64,000 nucleotides of DNA from JBGSYJ01 sp041748075. Its GTDB lineage: Bacteria > Acidobacteriota > Thermoanaerobaculia > Gp7-AA8. The DNA lies in NCBI GenBank assembly GCA_041748075.1, contig JBGTDX010000179.1, positions 1-64,000 of the forward strand, given 5' to 3'. Every line of letters begins with the position of its first letter. The first letter of the stretch is position 1. A model generated the notes under the pieces. That model saw only the letters and a program-made list of their open reading frames with translations. It did no database searches and was not told where the DNA came from. The position numbers were made by a program, and so were the translations under genes. This document shows positions 1 to 7,941 of this stretch, one piece after another.

Positions 1-73
1 TGTTTCTGTTATATCTCTTGGGTGGGCGGACGCCGCCCACGGCCTATCCGATATTTTGACCCCCCGTCCCACC

Positions 74-123
74 GGGTTGTGTGTTGTGGGCTGGGGGTTG
101 GGGGGTGGGGGGTCACACAACCC
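74..123. repeat. Inverted repeat enclosing a G-quadruplex-like tract
   Basis: Positions 74-83 (GGGTTGTGTG) and 114-123 (CACACAACCC) are perfect inverted arms. Between them lies a G-rich tract at 88-112 with four G-runs of three to six separated by one or two bases, a classical intramolecular G-quadruplex pattern on the + strand. Related GGGTTGTGGG units recur in reverse at 121-135 and again at 2023-2039, so this looks like a dispersed intergenic element. No gene is seen in 1-165. Confidence 0.5.
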
Positions 124-165
124 ACAACCCACAACTCATAACCGGGTGGGTGGGCGGGCGAAGGC

Positions 166-924
166 TCAGCGGGCGTTGCGAAAATGCGTCGCCAGCAGAT
201 CGTAGGCTGCCCGAAGTCTTGGGGACGGCGAGGTCAACTCGCTGAATGAATCGCGATAAATCAGCGCTGCCCGCTGCAGATTCCTCGCACGAAGCGCGAA
301 GACGACCTCACGCAACGCTTCCTTCGACTGCGCATCCAGCTCCGGCAGGTGAATCTCCTGTTCGAGAATCGCCAGGGCTTCCTGCAACTGCGCGGGGAGC
401 TCTTCGGGTTTGTCCGCTTCCGACACGGTTCCGGGAATCGTCTGTGCTCCACCCGGGCGCCCGGAGGCGATGGATGACGATCCCTGAATGTCGACATTGC
501 CGGGCAGCTCCTTGAGCTGCGCGCTGAACTTTCCGAGCATCAGGTAGATCTCGCGCTCGTTGGCGAAGTTGCCTACCAGACGGCTGGTCTTCGAGAGCTC
601 GAGCTGCTCGCACTCCTGCATCATGATGTATGCCTTCGCATGATCCTCGAGCGCGATCTTCTTCGCCTGAACCCGCCAGGCCGTCAGGGTGCCCTGGATG
701 AAGCATGCCTGTGCAGCGCGGACGCTGACCGCTTCCACGCTCACGTTGTCCTCGATGCGGATCGAGCCGTTCGTCGATTCCAGCTCCGAGTAGTTTCCGG
801 AATTCTGAATGACCAGATTCCCCGGGGTCTTGATCGAAAGCTGACCGTGCGTATTGATCTTGATCTCCGTCCCGTGCGGAATGATCATGGTTGGAAACGA
901 CTGGCTGTCTCCGCTGGCTGACAT
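166..924 (-). CDS. Bactofilin-like polymer-forming protein
   Basis: This 252-residue protein has a central stretch (about residues 15-140) of short hydrophobic beta strands with repeated 'SIRIEDNVSV'-type rungs, as in the bactofilin beta-helix (DUF583). A poorly conserved alpha-helical C-terminal half follows. Bactofilins polymerise without nucleotide and position cell-wall enzymes. The ATG at 922-924 overlaps the TGA of the upstream M23 peptidase gene by one base (TGATG), so the two are translationally coupled. The frame stays open a further 34 codons upstream into the peptidase gene, but the coupled ATG is the natural start. The pairing with an M23 peptidase is the classic bactofilin context and suggests a role in cell shape or local peptidoglycan remodelling. 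Family assignment is from fold-like pattern and context, so moderately sure. Confidence 0.72.
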   Translation of the reverse strand: MSASGDSQSFPTMIIPHGTEIKINTHGQLSIKTPGNLVIQNSGNYSELESTNGSIRIEDNVSVEAVSVRAAQACFIQGTLTAWRVQAKKIALEDHAKAYIMMQECEQLELSKTSRLVGNFANEREIYLMLGKFSAQLKELPGNVDIQGSSSIASGRPGGAQTIPGTVSEADKPEELPAQLQEALAILEQEIHLPELDAQSKEALREVVFALRARNLQRAALIYRDSFSELTSPSPRLRAAYDLLATHFRNAR

Positions 925-1961
925 CACACCCCCATCTTCCCAATGAACGTCGACGGCAATGGATCGAAATTCTTGTAGTCTTTCGAGGTTCTCGCCCGGA
1001 TCAGCAGCGCTTCTTCGTCGCTCCACTGATAATCGAGAATGTAGATTCGCGGATCGATGGGATCGAAATGTCCGGGCCTCTCGAGGTTGCTCCTGACCTC
1101 GTAATGCAGGTGCGAATTGGTGCTCCAGCCGGTCGATCCCACCGTGGCGATCACCTCACCCTGTGAAACCCGCTGCCCCGCCTTTACGTTCACCGTATCG
1201 CAGTGCGCGTAGATCGTGATGAACCGGTCCGCGTGGTTTACCACGACGACGTTACCGAAGCGCCACCAGGCGACATTCTGTGACATCGGATACCTTCCAG
1301 CGAAGGTCACGACTCCGTCACCGCTCGCCAGGATCGGAGTCCCGGTCGGAGCTGCGAGGTCCAGACCCTTGTGAAAGTCGGACGTTCTCGTGAATGGCGA
1401 GATCCTCCCGCCGAACGGCGAGGTCAGCACGAACTGATCCGATGGTACCGGCAGGATCGAGGGAACGTGCCGGATCAGCTCTGCGTTCGCACGTTCGTAG
1501 CTGGCCAGAATCTCGATCTGTTGCTGGAGTTGCTCGACCGAGCTCCTGAGCTGACTCTCCTGACTTCTGGCGTCCATCAACGCAATCTCGTGAGCGTGCC
1601 TTCGAGAGCTCAGCGGGTTCTGAAGACCTCCATGACCGAGCCCCATCGGGCTGAGCCCGTAGACCGTCATCAGTTTCTCGACCCGGATCCGATGAACGTC
1701 CAGGTTTGCCGCCAGCGAGGTCATCTGATCCACATGCTGCTTGAGCCGCTCGCTCTGAACCGCACGCTCCTGCCGCATGGCGTGAACGTAGTTGTTCTTG
1801 TAGACGCGCCTGATGACCGAGGGGGCCACCGCCATCGAGGTAATCACGAAAAACAGAAGCACGCCCAGAACGCCGATGCCGGCGAGCACAGCTCTTCTGT
1901 TGAAGAAGAAGTAGCGGACCTTCCGCCGGATATCGCTCGGATGAATCTGAATTTCGATCAT
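924..1961 (-). CDS. Membrane-anchored M23 family metallopeptidase
   Basis: A 345-residue protein with one N-terminal membrane helix (about 24-46), a periplasmic coiled-coil region (about 60-165) and a C-terminal LytM/M23 domain. The zinc-site motifs are intact: HxxxD at His197/Asp201 (FHKGLD), His253 in 'IYAHCD', and HxH at 284-286 (SHLHYEV). M23 enzymes cut peptidoglycan cross-links, and all ligands are present, so it is probably active rather than an EnvC-like activator. It is followed with a 1-nt overlap by the bactofilin gene. This matches known M23/bactofilin partnerships where the cytoskeletal polymer recruits the hydrolase through its N-terminal membrane segment. The start is the ATG at 1959-1961, with no strong ribosome site visible. 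Confidence 0.9.
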   Translation of the reverse strand: MIEIQIHPSDIRRKVRYFFFNRRAVLAGIGVLGVLLFFVITSMAVAPSVIRRVYKNNYVHAMRQERAVQSERLKQHVDQMTSLAANLDVHRIRVEKLMTVYGLSPMGLGHGGLQNPLSSRRHAHEIALMDARSQESQLRSSVEQLQQQIEILASYERANAELIRHVPSILPVPSDQFVLTSPFGGRISPFTRTSDFHKGLDLAAPTGTPILASGDGVVTFAGRYPMSQNVAWWRFGNVVVVNHADRFITIYAHCDTVNVKAGQRVSQGEVIATVGSTGWSTNSHLHYEVRSNLERPGHFDPIDPRIYILDYQWSDEEALLIRARTSKDYKNFDPLPSTFIGKMGV

Positions 1962-2093
1962 TGGAACAGTTTGATCGTCAATATAACATCTCGAACAGCG
2001 AGATCGACCCGCTATCTTAGCAGGGTTGTGGGTTGTGGGAGCGAAGAAGAAAACCTGGGCTGGCGGCTCTCCAGGATTCTGAACTCAGAACCC

Positions 2094-2798
2094 TCAGGGT
2101 GGGGGCTCGGGAACGATCAGCCCCTTCCGGGTTGCGAACTTTTTCACGAGGAATGGGATCGAAACGAGAATCCCCATCAGCCCCGCAGCGATGAACACCC
2201 GGATCAGCGCGTCGCCCCCGCTGAGCGAGCCGTTTGCAATCGAGTCCGCCGAATAAGCGATCACGAACTGGGAAGGAATGATGCCCAGAAAGGTTCCCAG
2301 CATGAAGGCGGAGAATCGCATGCGCGCGACTCCGGCGGCAAAATTCAGTACGGGAAACGGGATTCCGAGCAGCCGGAGTATCAGCATGGAACGAAATCCG
2401 GCCTTCTCGAGCTGCTTCTGCGCGCTGACTCCCATTCTGCCGAAACGCTGGAGGAGTCCCCCACCGATATACCGCGCGACGTAAAACGAGGCGGCTGCTC
2501 CGAACATGCTGCCGATGAGCGCATAAACGACCCCGAGGCCCCATCCCCAGATGATTCCGGCGGAGAGCACGAAGATGCTCGCCGGAATCGCCACCACACA
2601 GGCCGCGGCATAAATGAATACGAAGACGATGGGGCCGTACCAGAGACTCCGGAGATCATCGAGCGTTGCGCGAACATTCTCGAGCGTGAGCCACTCGCTG
2701 GCCGGCGAGAGGTAGATCGCCGCAACCGCCCCTACGAAGACCGTCGCCGCGATGATCCGTCCTGTCTGCAGGCGTTTCGTACCCTCTACTACTTCCAC
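2094..2798 (-). CDS. TVP38/TMEM64 (DedA-like) membrane protein
   Basis: A 234-residue integral membrane protein with about five to six hydrophobic segments. It carries the family core: a re-entrant region around 'AIPASIFVLSAGIIWG' and the downstream 'LRLLGIPFPVLNFAAG' block with its Pro and Phe residues. TVP38/TMEM64 (SNARE-associated/VTT) proteins are implicated in lipid scrambling and polyprenyl-phosphate recycling; the exact substrate here is unknown. Translation probably starts at a GTG (2796-2798) that directly abuts the TAA of the upstream STN-like gene (2799-2801), so the two are cotranscribed and probably coupled. Confidence 0.82.
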   Translation of the reverse strand: MEVVEGTKRLQTGRIIAATVFVGAVAAIYLSPASEWLTLENVRATLDDLRSLWYGPIVFVFIYAAACVVAIPASIFVLSAGIIWGWGLGVVYALIGSMFGAAASFYVARYIGGGLLQRFGRMGVSAQKQLEKAGFRSMLILRLLGIPFPVLNFAAGVARMRFSAFMLGTFLGIIPSQFVIAYSADSIANGSLSGGDALIRVFIAAGLMGILVSIPFLVKKFATRKGLIVPEPPP

Positions 2799-3422
2799 TT
2801 ATCGATCGCTCCCCTTGACCCGCACCAGTCCCGTCTCGACCTCGGCTGCAAGTCCCAGCGAAGCGAGAATCACCCGAAGTCCTTCCCCGCAGGGAACGCC
2901 GGTAAATAGAAACGTACCCTGGCCGCTGACTTCCTGATCGATGATGAGGTTTCGGATTCCGCACTGTTTTTTGACCGAGCGGAGGATGTCCCGGACGCTC
3001 GCGTTCTTCACATCGAGGTGGAGGACTGGCTCGAGCGGATCCGTGAGCATCATCGATCCGGCGATCTCGCTCACATGCAGACCTGAGAGTCTCGCGGACC
3101 GACGGACGATCTCCGCCGGGGTGATGTCCCGAGCCGTCAATCGGACCAATCGGTCGCCTTCGAACCGAAGGACGATTCTGTGATCGACGTGAAGCTGGAC
3201 CGCAGAGACGAGCTCACGGAGTGAGACGCCCTTTGCATCGATGTGAAGCATCCCCCGGTGGGTTTCCGAGGGGGTTACCCGCACCGAAGGAGGAATCGAT
3301 CGTTCTGCGTGAATGGAGATCGTCGAGAGGGCGAGGCTCACGGAGACTGCGAACCATGCCGTGGCCCGCAAGGCCCGGCGCCGCCTCCGGACTTTACAAG
3401 GAGCAGAAGTTGTGTAGGTCAT
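2799..3422 (-). CDS. Secreted protein with two STN/secretin-N-like modules
   Basis: From the chosen ATG (3420-3422) the protein is 207 residues with a basic n-region and a signal-peptide hydrophobic segment (about 18-35). Two similar modules follow: 'MLHIDAKGVSLRELVSAV' and 'LHLDVKNASVRDILRSV', each a beta-alpha unit as in the short STN domain of TonB receptors or the N-domains of PilQ/GspD secretins. No secretin beta-barrel is attached, and no pilus or type II gene adjoins. The longer upstream reading adds 33 low-complexity residues and is less likely. It may be a periplasmic adaptor; function not known. Confidence 0.65.
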   Translation of the reverse strand: MTYTTSAPCKVRRRRRALRATAWFAVSVSLALSTISIHAERSIPPSVRVTPSETHRGMLHIDAKGVSLRELVSAVQLHVDHRIVLRFEGDRLVRLTARDITPAEIVRRSARLSGLHVSEIAGSMMLTDPLEPVLHLDVKNASVRDILRSVKKQCGIRNLIIDQEVSGQGTFLFTGVPCGEGLRVILASLGLAAEVETGLVRVKGSDR

Positions 3423-3472
3423 GGCGGGGCTAACTGAACCATTTTGACATTTATTTACCGCTCGTCCATCTT

Positions 3473-4462
3473 TTGCTCGTGCTCGCTGAAAACGAACCGC
3501 CGGTTTCCAGCCACGGGGCAACCCGCGTCCTCATTCCGGCGCACTTCGAGAATGACCTGACCGAGCTTGCCCTCCAATGCGGCGTCGAGCTCATTCCGTA
3601 TGACGCGGATGGACAGTTGATCCGGAACGGCGCTGGGGCGCGGGCGTTGTTCCGCTGGTGGCTTTCGGCGGACCAGGGAGACCGCTTGATTCGGGAGTAT
3701 CCGCTCGAATGGATTCACACCGGATCCGCAGGAGTCGATCACATCCTTACGCCCGCGTTTCGAGAGCGGACGATCGTATTGACCAATTCCGCGGGAGTCC
3801 ACGCGCCGTCGATTGCGGAGTGGGTCGTCGCGATGATTCTGGCCTCCGAAAAACAGCTGCGCGAGATGTTCCATCGCCAGCGTGAGCGGCGATGGGAGAA
3901 AGTCGAACGGAACGAGCTCGCAGGAAAGCGCATCCTGATCGTGGGAGGCGGACGCATCGCCACCGAGATCGCAACTCGTCTCCGTCCCTTCGGAGTCACG
4001 CTCACTGCTCTCCGCAGGAATCCCGTACCCGCGGTTGCATTCGATTCGGTTCTGCCTGTGTCCGATCTGTACAGGGCCGCGAAGACCTCTGACTGGATGG
4101 TCGTCGCCGTGCCGCTCACCGAGGAGACGCACGGGTTGATCGGCAGAGACGTGTTCGAGGCTCTCCCGCCGCAGGCGCGATTGATCAACGTCGCCCGAGG
4201 AGAAGTCGTCGACGAAACCGCGATGCTCGACGCCCTTCGGCGCGGACGGCTGGCGGGCGCAGTCCTCGATGTATTCGATGAGGAGCCGCTTCCATCCGAC
4301 CATCCATTCTGGACGATGGAGAGCGTGGTCGTACTTCCGCACACCACCTGGCGGAGCCCGCTCGTGCGCGCACGGCAGGTCGCTCTCTTCAGCAGAAATC
4401 TTCGCAGCTTCGCACGCGGCGAGCCCCTCGAGAACGTGGTCGATCCGGCTCGAGGCTACTGA
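3473..4462 (+). CDS. D-2-hydroxyacid dehydrogenase (NAD-dependent)
   Basis: A 329-residue member of the D-isomer-specific 2-hydroxyacid dehydrogenase family. It has an N-terminal catalytic half-domain, a Rossmann NAD(P) motif 'GGGRIA' at 158-163, and the catalytic triad Arg242 (NVARGEVVDE), Glu271 (DEEPLP) and His290 (LPHTTW). Members reduce 2-keto acids such as glyoxylate, pyruvate or phenylpyruvate; substrate cannot be read from sequence. Start is uncertain: TTG at 3473 or GTG at 3479 give nearly the same protein. It is divergent from the STN-like gene, with only about 50 bp between the two starts. Confidence 0.88.
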   Translation: MLVLAENEPPVSSHGATRVLIPAHFENDLTELALQCGVELIPYDADGQLIRNGAGARALFRWWLSADQGDRLIREYPLEWIHTGSAGVDHILTPAFRERTIVLTNSAGVHAPSIAEWVVAMILASEKQLREMFHRQRERRWEKVERNELAGKRILIVGGGRIATEIATRLRPFGVTLTALRRNPVPAVAFDSVLPVSDLYRAAKTSDWMVVAVPLTEETHGLIGRDVFEALPPQARLINVARGEVVDETAMLDALRRGRLAGAVLDVFDEEPLPSDHPFWTMESVVVLPHTTWRSPLVRARQVALFSRNLRSFARGEPLENVVDPARGY

Positions 4463-4487
4463 AGGCTCCCTGTGTCATCCGGGTTCC

Positions 4488-4715
4488 TCAGCTGCTCGAC
4501 AACGCCAGTTCCCGTTCGATCTCGAGCAGTGCCGGATTCGCTTCCCAGCCGTCGAGCGTCTGCGATCTTCCCACCATTCGCGTATTCTTCAGCAGCCGCT
4601 CTTCACCGAACAGAAAGAACGGCGTCCCCTTCTCCTGGGCGAGCGGTGCGATCGGAACTCCCTCCCAGTGGAGCGAACCATCAGGCATCCGAATCGGTGC
4701 TGGTCGGCTGTACAT
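4488..4715 (-). pseudogene. Internally deleted group IV (LysA-like) decarboxylase remnant
   Basis: The reading frame begins with a typical N-terminus of fold-type III PLP decarboxylases related to diaminopimelate decarboxylase: 'LHWEGVPIAPLAQEKGTPFF' followed by 'LFGEERLLKN'. After about 45 residues it jumps to a short segment ending in 'ANPALLEIERELALSSS' and stops. The PLP-lysine barrel (usually >300 residues) is missing entirely. I read this as the two ends of a gene whose interior was deleted in frame. The N-terminal match is recognised by eye; the C-terminal part is inferred. It sits between the dehydrogenase and the patatin gene, on the opposite strand. Confidence 0.5.
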
Positions 4716-4851
4716 GACCGGGGACAGTAAACAGGACTTCGGCAACAGGAGTAAAGCTTCGCGACGACTGCCAGCTCTCGGGTCGCCCATCCGGCAGCCG
4801 GCCCACTTCACCGGATGTGCATCTGGAGCCGCACTCGGGCGACAATGCGCC

Positions 4852-5946
4852 ATGCCGAAGAAGCTGCGCAAAGGGATTGCCCTCGCTCTGAGTGGCGGCG
4901 GCTTCCGCGCGACGCTCTTTCACCTCGGCGCCATTCTCCGGCTCAATGAGCTCGGACTGCTCCGGCAGCTCAATCGAGTGGTGAGCGTCTCGGGCGGATC
5001 GATCGCGGCCGGATGTCTCGCGCAGGCGTGGTCTTCAATCGATTGGGAGGATGACCGCGCGACCAATCTCGACGCGGTAGTAACCGCACAACTCCGCTCG
5101 TTCTGCCGGCGCGATCTCGACGCGCCGGCAGTCCTGGAGGGTTTCATCACTCCCGGTCGCACGCCCGTGCGGATGCTTCGACGCGCCTACGAAAAACATC
5201 TCTTTGGCGACTTTCCGCTCAGGAAACTTCCCTGGAGGCCCTCGTTCATTTTTCAGTCGACGAATCTCGGCACGGGACGGGCCTTTCGATTCGGGCGCGA
5301 CTACGTGGCCGATTACCTCATCGGCAGTGCGTCGTCGGAGGGCATCACGCTGGCAACGGCCGTCGCCGCATCGAGCGCATTTCCACCACTCCTGTCTCCC
5401 CTGACGCTCCGCATGAAGGCATCCGGTTTCCGGCGTCTTCCCGGCGCACACCTGTACGACCGTCCCGGCTTCCGCACCGAACTGCAGCTCAGCGATGGCG
5501 GTATCTACGACAACCTCGCGCTGGAATCGGCTTGGGATTCGGAGATCGTGCTCGTTAGCGACGCCGGCGCGCCGTTTGAGCACAGCGCCACGCCCGGCGC
5601 GGCATGGCACCGGCAGGCTGCCAGGGCGCTCGACATAGCCACCGCTCAGGCACGGGCACTCCGACGGCGATGGCTGATCGATCAATATGTGCGCGGCGTG
5701 CGTCGGGGAGCTTACTGGGGCATCACGACCCGCATCAGCGATTACCGCATGAACTCGGTCCGCATCAGCAGCCGACTGCAGGAACGACTCTCGACCCTCC
5801 GCACGCGACTGAACTGCTTCACCGATGAAGAGCAGGAGCAACTGATCAACCTCGGCTACGCCATGAGCGATGCCGCCTGCCGCAGCTACATGGCTCTTGC
5901 CGATCACCCCTTCGTGCTCCCGTATCCGACTCGGACGCTGTTGTGA
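4852..5946 (+). CDS. Patatin-like phospholipase
   Basis: From the ATG at 4852 this is a 364-residue patatin-fold lipid acyl hydrolase. The oxyanion loop is 'LSGGGFRA' (13-20), the nucleophile Ser47 lies in 'SVSGGS', and the catalytic Asp is in the later 'LSDGGIYDN' block, so the Ser-Asp dyad is complete. No signal peptide is seen, so it is probably cytoplasmic or delivered otherwise. An in-frame ATG at 4714 would add 46 residues lacking family similarity and overlapping the decarboxylase remnant, so I chose 4852. Substrate is unknown. Confidence 0.9.
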   Translation: MPKKLRKGIALALSGGGFRATLFHLGAILRLNELGLLRQLNRVVSVSGGSIAAGCLAQAWSSIDWEDDRATNLDAVVTAQLRSFCRRDLDAPAVLEGFITPGRTPVRMLRRAYEKHLFGDFPLRKLPWRPSFIFQSTNLGTGRAFRFGRDYVADYLIGSASSEGITLATAVAASSAFPPLLSPLTLRMKASGFRRLPGAHLYDRPGFRTELQLSDGGIYDNLALESAWDSEIVLVSDAGAPFEHSATPGAAWHRQAARALDIATAQARALRRRWLIDQYVRGVRRGAYWGITTRISDYRMNSVRISSRLQERLSTLRTRLNCFTDEEQEQLINLGYAMSDAACRSYMALADHPFVLPYPTRTLL

Positions 5947-6097
5947 CACGGCTGGAGCCGACGACCGGTAGGATCGTCGACGAACGACCAGCACACTTCG
6001 ATCGCCAGGTCACCCGTCAAGAGGCCCGCCTGCTGGGCCCACGAGGCGAGAGCGCTCCACGTCAGATCCCCGCTGGTGCGCTCCTCTCCTGCGGGCC
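5947..6097. other. Spacer with a possible orphan C-terminal fragment
   Basis: On the - strand a start-less frame running from about 6122 to 5907 reads like a protein tail ('SGDLTWSALASWAQQAG', 'LAIEVCWSFVDDPTGR'). It overlaps the ends of both flanking genes and I do not recognise it. It may be debris of a lost gene or chance. No hairpin or promoter stands out. Confidence 0.25.
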
Positions 6098-6499
6098 CTA
6101 CGACGCGGAACGTTTCGTTCGCGTGAGCGTGTCTTCCGAACAGGTGCGTGCAAAGGTGATGAACTCGTCCATGTCGAACGGCTTCGCGAGCACCTTGCAG
6201 ATCTCCTCCGGAAACGGGCTCTGCATCGCTGAAGTCGCCGCGGTCGTCACCACGATGCGTTTGAGGGACGGGGGAATGTTCTGCTTGAGGTACTCGACAA
6301 CCTGATAGCCACTGACCCGAGGCATCATCAGATCGATTACCAGAAGCTGATATCGCTCCTGATCGATCATCCGGATCGCAGCCTCACCGTCTTCGGCCGC
6401 ATCCACAACGAAGTCCTCACGTTCCAGCATCGTGGTGATCATGCGGCGGATCGTGGCATCGTCCTCACAAACGAGCGCCCTGCGGATATCGGAAGTCAT
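6098..6499 (-). CDS. Single-domain response regulator (receiver)
   Basis: From the ATG at 6497-6499 this is 133 residues, one CheY-like receiver domain with no output domain. It has the acidic pocket 'CEDD', phosphoacceptor Asp in 'VIDLMMPRVSG', the Thr switch in 'VVTTAA', and the Lys in 'LAKPFD'. A longer upstream frame adds 35 residues without similarity. No histidine kinase adjoins, so its partner is unknown. Such stand-alone receivers usually act by protein contacts or in phosphorelays. Confidence 0.85.
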   Translation of the reverse strand: MTSDIRRALVCEDDATIRRMITTMLEREDFVVDAAEDGEAAIRMIDQERYQLLVIDLMMPRVSGYQVVEYLKQNIPPSLKRIVVTTAATSAMQSPFPEEICKVLAKPFDMDEFITFARTCSEDTLTRTKRSAS

Positions 6500-6695
6500 G
6501 AAGTTCGTACAACAAGGCGACCGCCAGATTGTTCCAGCCCTGAAAATCTGTAGAAGTCGTTGTGAAGTTCTCCCGTGTCGAACTTCACGCAGTACTCGGA
6601 GCATCTTCGATTCCGGGGATTTTTCACGGGTAGAGAGGTCCCGACAAATAGCCGTAGTCTAACCATTCGCACACTTGGTCGCGGCAGATCCTTTA

Positions 6696-7358
6696 TCAGG
6701 GCCGTCCACCGATTCGGAGGGTGCCCCGCGCGCTTCCCGAGCTGCGAGTCGAGCCGGACGGCGTCCCTGCTTGCACCCCTGTCGCCTGTCCGCCCTGTGA
6801 AATGGGCAGTACGACGCCCTGAGTTGGAATCGCGCCCGATCCGGCAATTCCCGGTGACGATCCCGGACCGGCAATCCCGATGAACGGCGAATCGATCGGC
6901 CGGTTAAACCGGACCGTAGTACCACGCCCTGAAATTCCTCCAGCGTCGACCGTCCCTGCCTGGGTTGGATCGCCAGTAAAATTCTCGGGTATTACGAGAA
7001 GAGAGTCTCCGTCGACGAACGCAGGGAGGAGATCCATCGCTGCAATCCGACCCTGTGCTGGCTGTTGAATCTGGCCGGACGGCACATTGACGGAGGGTCC
7101 GGTTGCAGACATCTGATAAGAGACCGTTCCAAGAACTACGTCAGGGAATCTCGCCACCGGGCGGACGGCAGTCTCTCTCAAAGAGATGGTTGCCTGGGTT
7201 CCTGCCAGGCGCTGCGCAGCCACGATCGGATCTTTCGAATGGATTCTCGCGGATCGGATCTCGATTTCACTTTGGGCAGCAGCCGTCCCGGCCGCGAGCG
7301 CCCCGGCGCACACCAGCGCTGCCAAGGAGCTTTTCATCTTCAATTTTGTCCCTGCCAT
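6696..7358 (-). CDS. Secreted hypothetical protein, Gly/Pro-rich tail
   Basis: A 220-residue protein with a signal peptide (cleavage near 'TAAAQ', residue 29), a middle region containing 'LLPAFVDGDSLLVIPE', and a low-complexity Gly/Ser/Pro-rich tail from about residue 155. The AGGAGG ribosome site 7 nt before the ATG at 7356-7358 fixes the start. No catalytic motif or known family recognised. Probably periplasmic or surface-exposed. Confidence 0.6.
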   Translation of the reverse strand: MAGTKLKMKSSLAALVCAGALAAGTAAAQSEIEIRSARIHSKDPIVAAQRLAGTQATISLRETAVRPVARFPDVVLGTVSYQMSATGPSVNVPSGQIQQPAQGRIAAMDLLPAFVDGDSLLVIPENFTGDPTQAGTVDAGGISGRGTTVRFNRPIDSPFIGIAGPGSSPGIAGSGAIPTQGVVLPISQGGQATGVQAGTPSGSTRSSGSARGTLRIGGRP

Positions 7359-7500
7359 GAGGGGCCTCCTGTTCGGTTAGCGGCCGCGTTACCGGCTCAC
7401 CATTTCAAGAGCAACTGGTGTGCCGAGAAAGCGATCTAACCGGGCTCTGGCGGGCTTTATTTTCAATGACATCGAGCGAATCGGCGACCCGGTATGGCGC

Positions 7501-7534
7501 TTGCTATCTCCTGAAGCGAATTCATACATATAAG
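7501..7534 (+). promoter_or_regulatory. Candidate promoter of the BON lipoprotein gene
   Basis: TTGCTA at 7501-7506 could serve as -35, with TACATA (7525-7530) as -10 at an 18-nt spacing, or the overlapping TATAAG (7529-7534). This patch is AT-rich in a GC-rich background and lies 27-60 nt upstream of the start codon. A strong ribosome site (GGAGAAGGAG, 7545-7554) follows. Confidence 0.35.
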
Positions 7535-7561
7535 TTCGAATAAAGGAGAAGGAGCATCAGA

Positions 7562-7861
7562 ATGAAACACAAAATTATGCTGGCACTCGTTGCAGTCCTC
7601 GCGCTCTCGGCGCTGGCCTGTACATCCCTCAATCAAGTCACTCCCGCGCCGCTCGACAACGCCGCTATGGAAGCCGACGTGCGCGCCGCAATCGCGTCCG
7701 ACCATCCCGCTCTGACCTTTTCCATCGGCGTTTCCGTGGACAACGGAGTCGTGACGCTGACGGGCAGTGTTGACAACGCGGCGCAACGCTCGAGCATCGG
7801 AACAGCGGCGAGCCGCGTCGATGGCGTTCGCAGTGTCATCAACAATCTGGTCATCCGGTAA
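7562..7861 (+). CDS. BON-domain lipoprotein
   Basis: A 99-residue protein with a lipoprotein signal (Cys20 in 'SALACTS') and a single BON domain: 'DVRAAIASDHPA', then 'VDNGVVTLTGSVDNAAQRS', ending 'VRSVINNLVIR'. BON domains (OsmY/Kin family) bind membrane phospholipid or support envelope integrity. It stands alone, with its own promoter-like sequence and a double GGAG ribosome site, and a hairpin immediately downstream. Probably a periplasmic stress protein attached to the inner or outer membrane. Confidence 0.85.
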   Translation: MKHKIMLALVAVLALSALACTSLNQVTPAPLDNAAMEADVRAAIASDHPALTFSIGVSVDNGVVTLTGSVDNAAQRSSIGTAASRVDGVRSVINNLVIR

Positions 7862-7884
7862 CCGCGAATTTCAATGAAGGCAAT

Positions 7885-7911
7885 CTGTGGCAGGGTGATC
7901 TTCTGCCACAG
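7885..7911. terminator. Bidirectional hairpin between BON and SGNH genes
   Basis: CTGTGGCAG (7885-7893) and CTGCCACAG (7903-7911) form a perfect 9-bp stem with a 9-nt loop, 24 nt after the BON stop and 31 nt past the convergent SGNH gene end. No strong U-run follows on either strand, so it may be an mRNA-stabilising stem rather than a full intrinsic terminator. Confidence 0.5.
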
Positions 7912-7941
7912 ACACGTCCATCACCTGTAGACTTTCGCTGC

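Noticed and set aside
1371..2909. 512-codon + strand open frame
   Set aside because: Antisense to the M23 peptidase and TVP38 genes; Arg/Pro/His-rich shadow composition and no domain.
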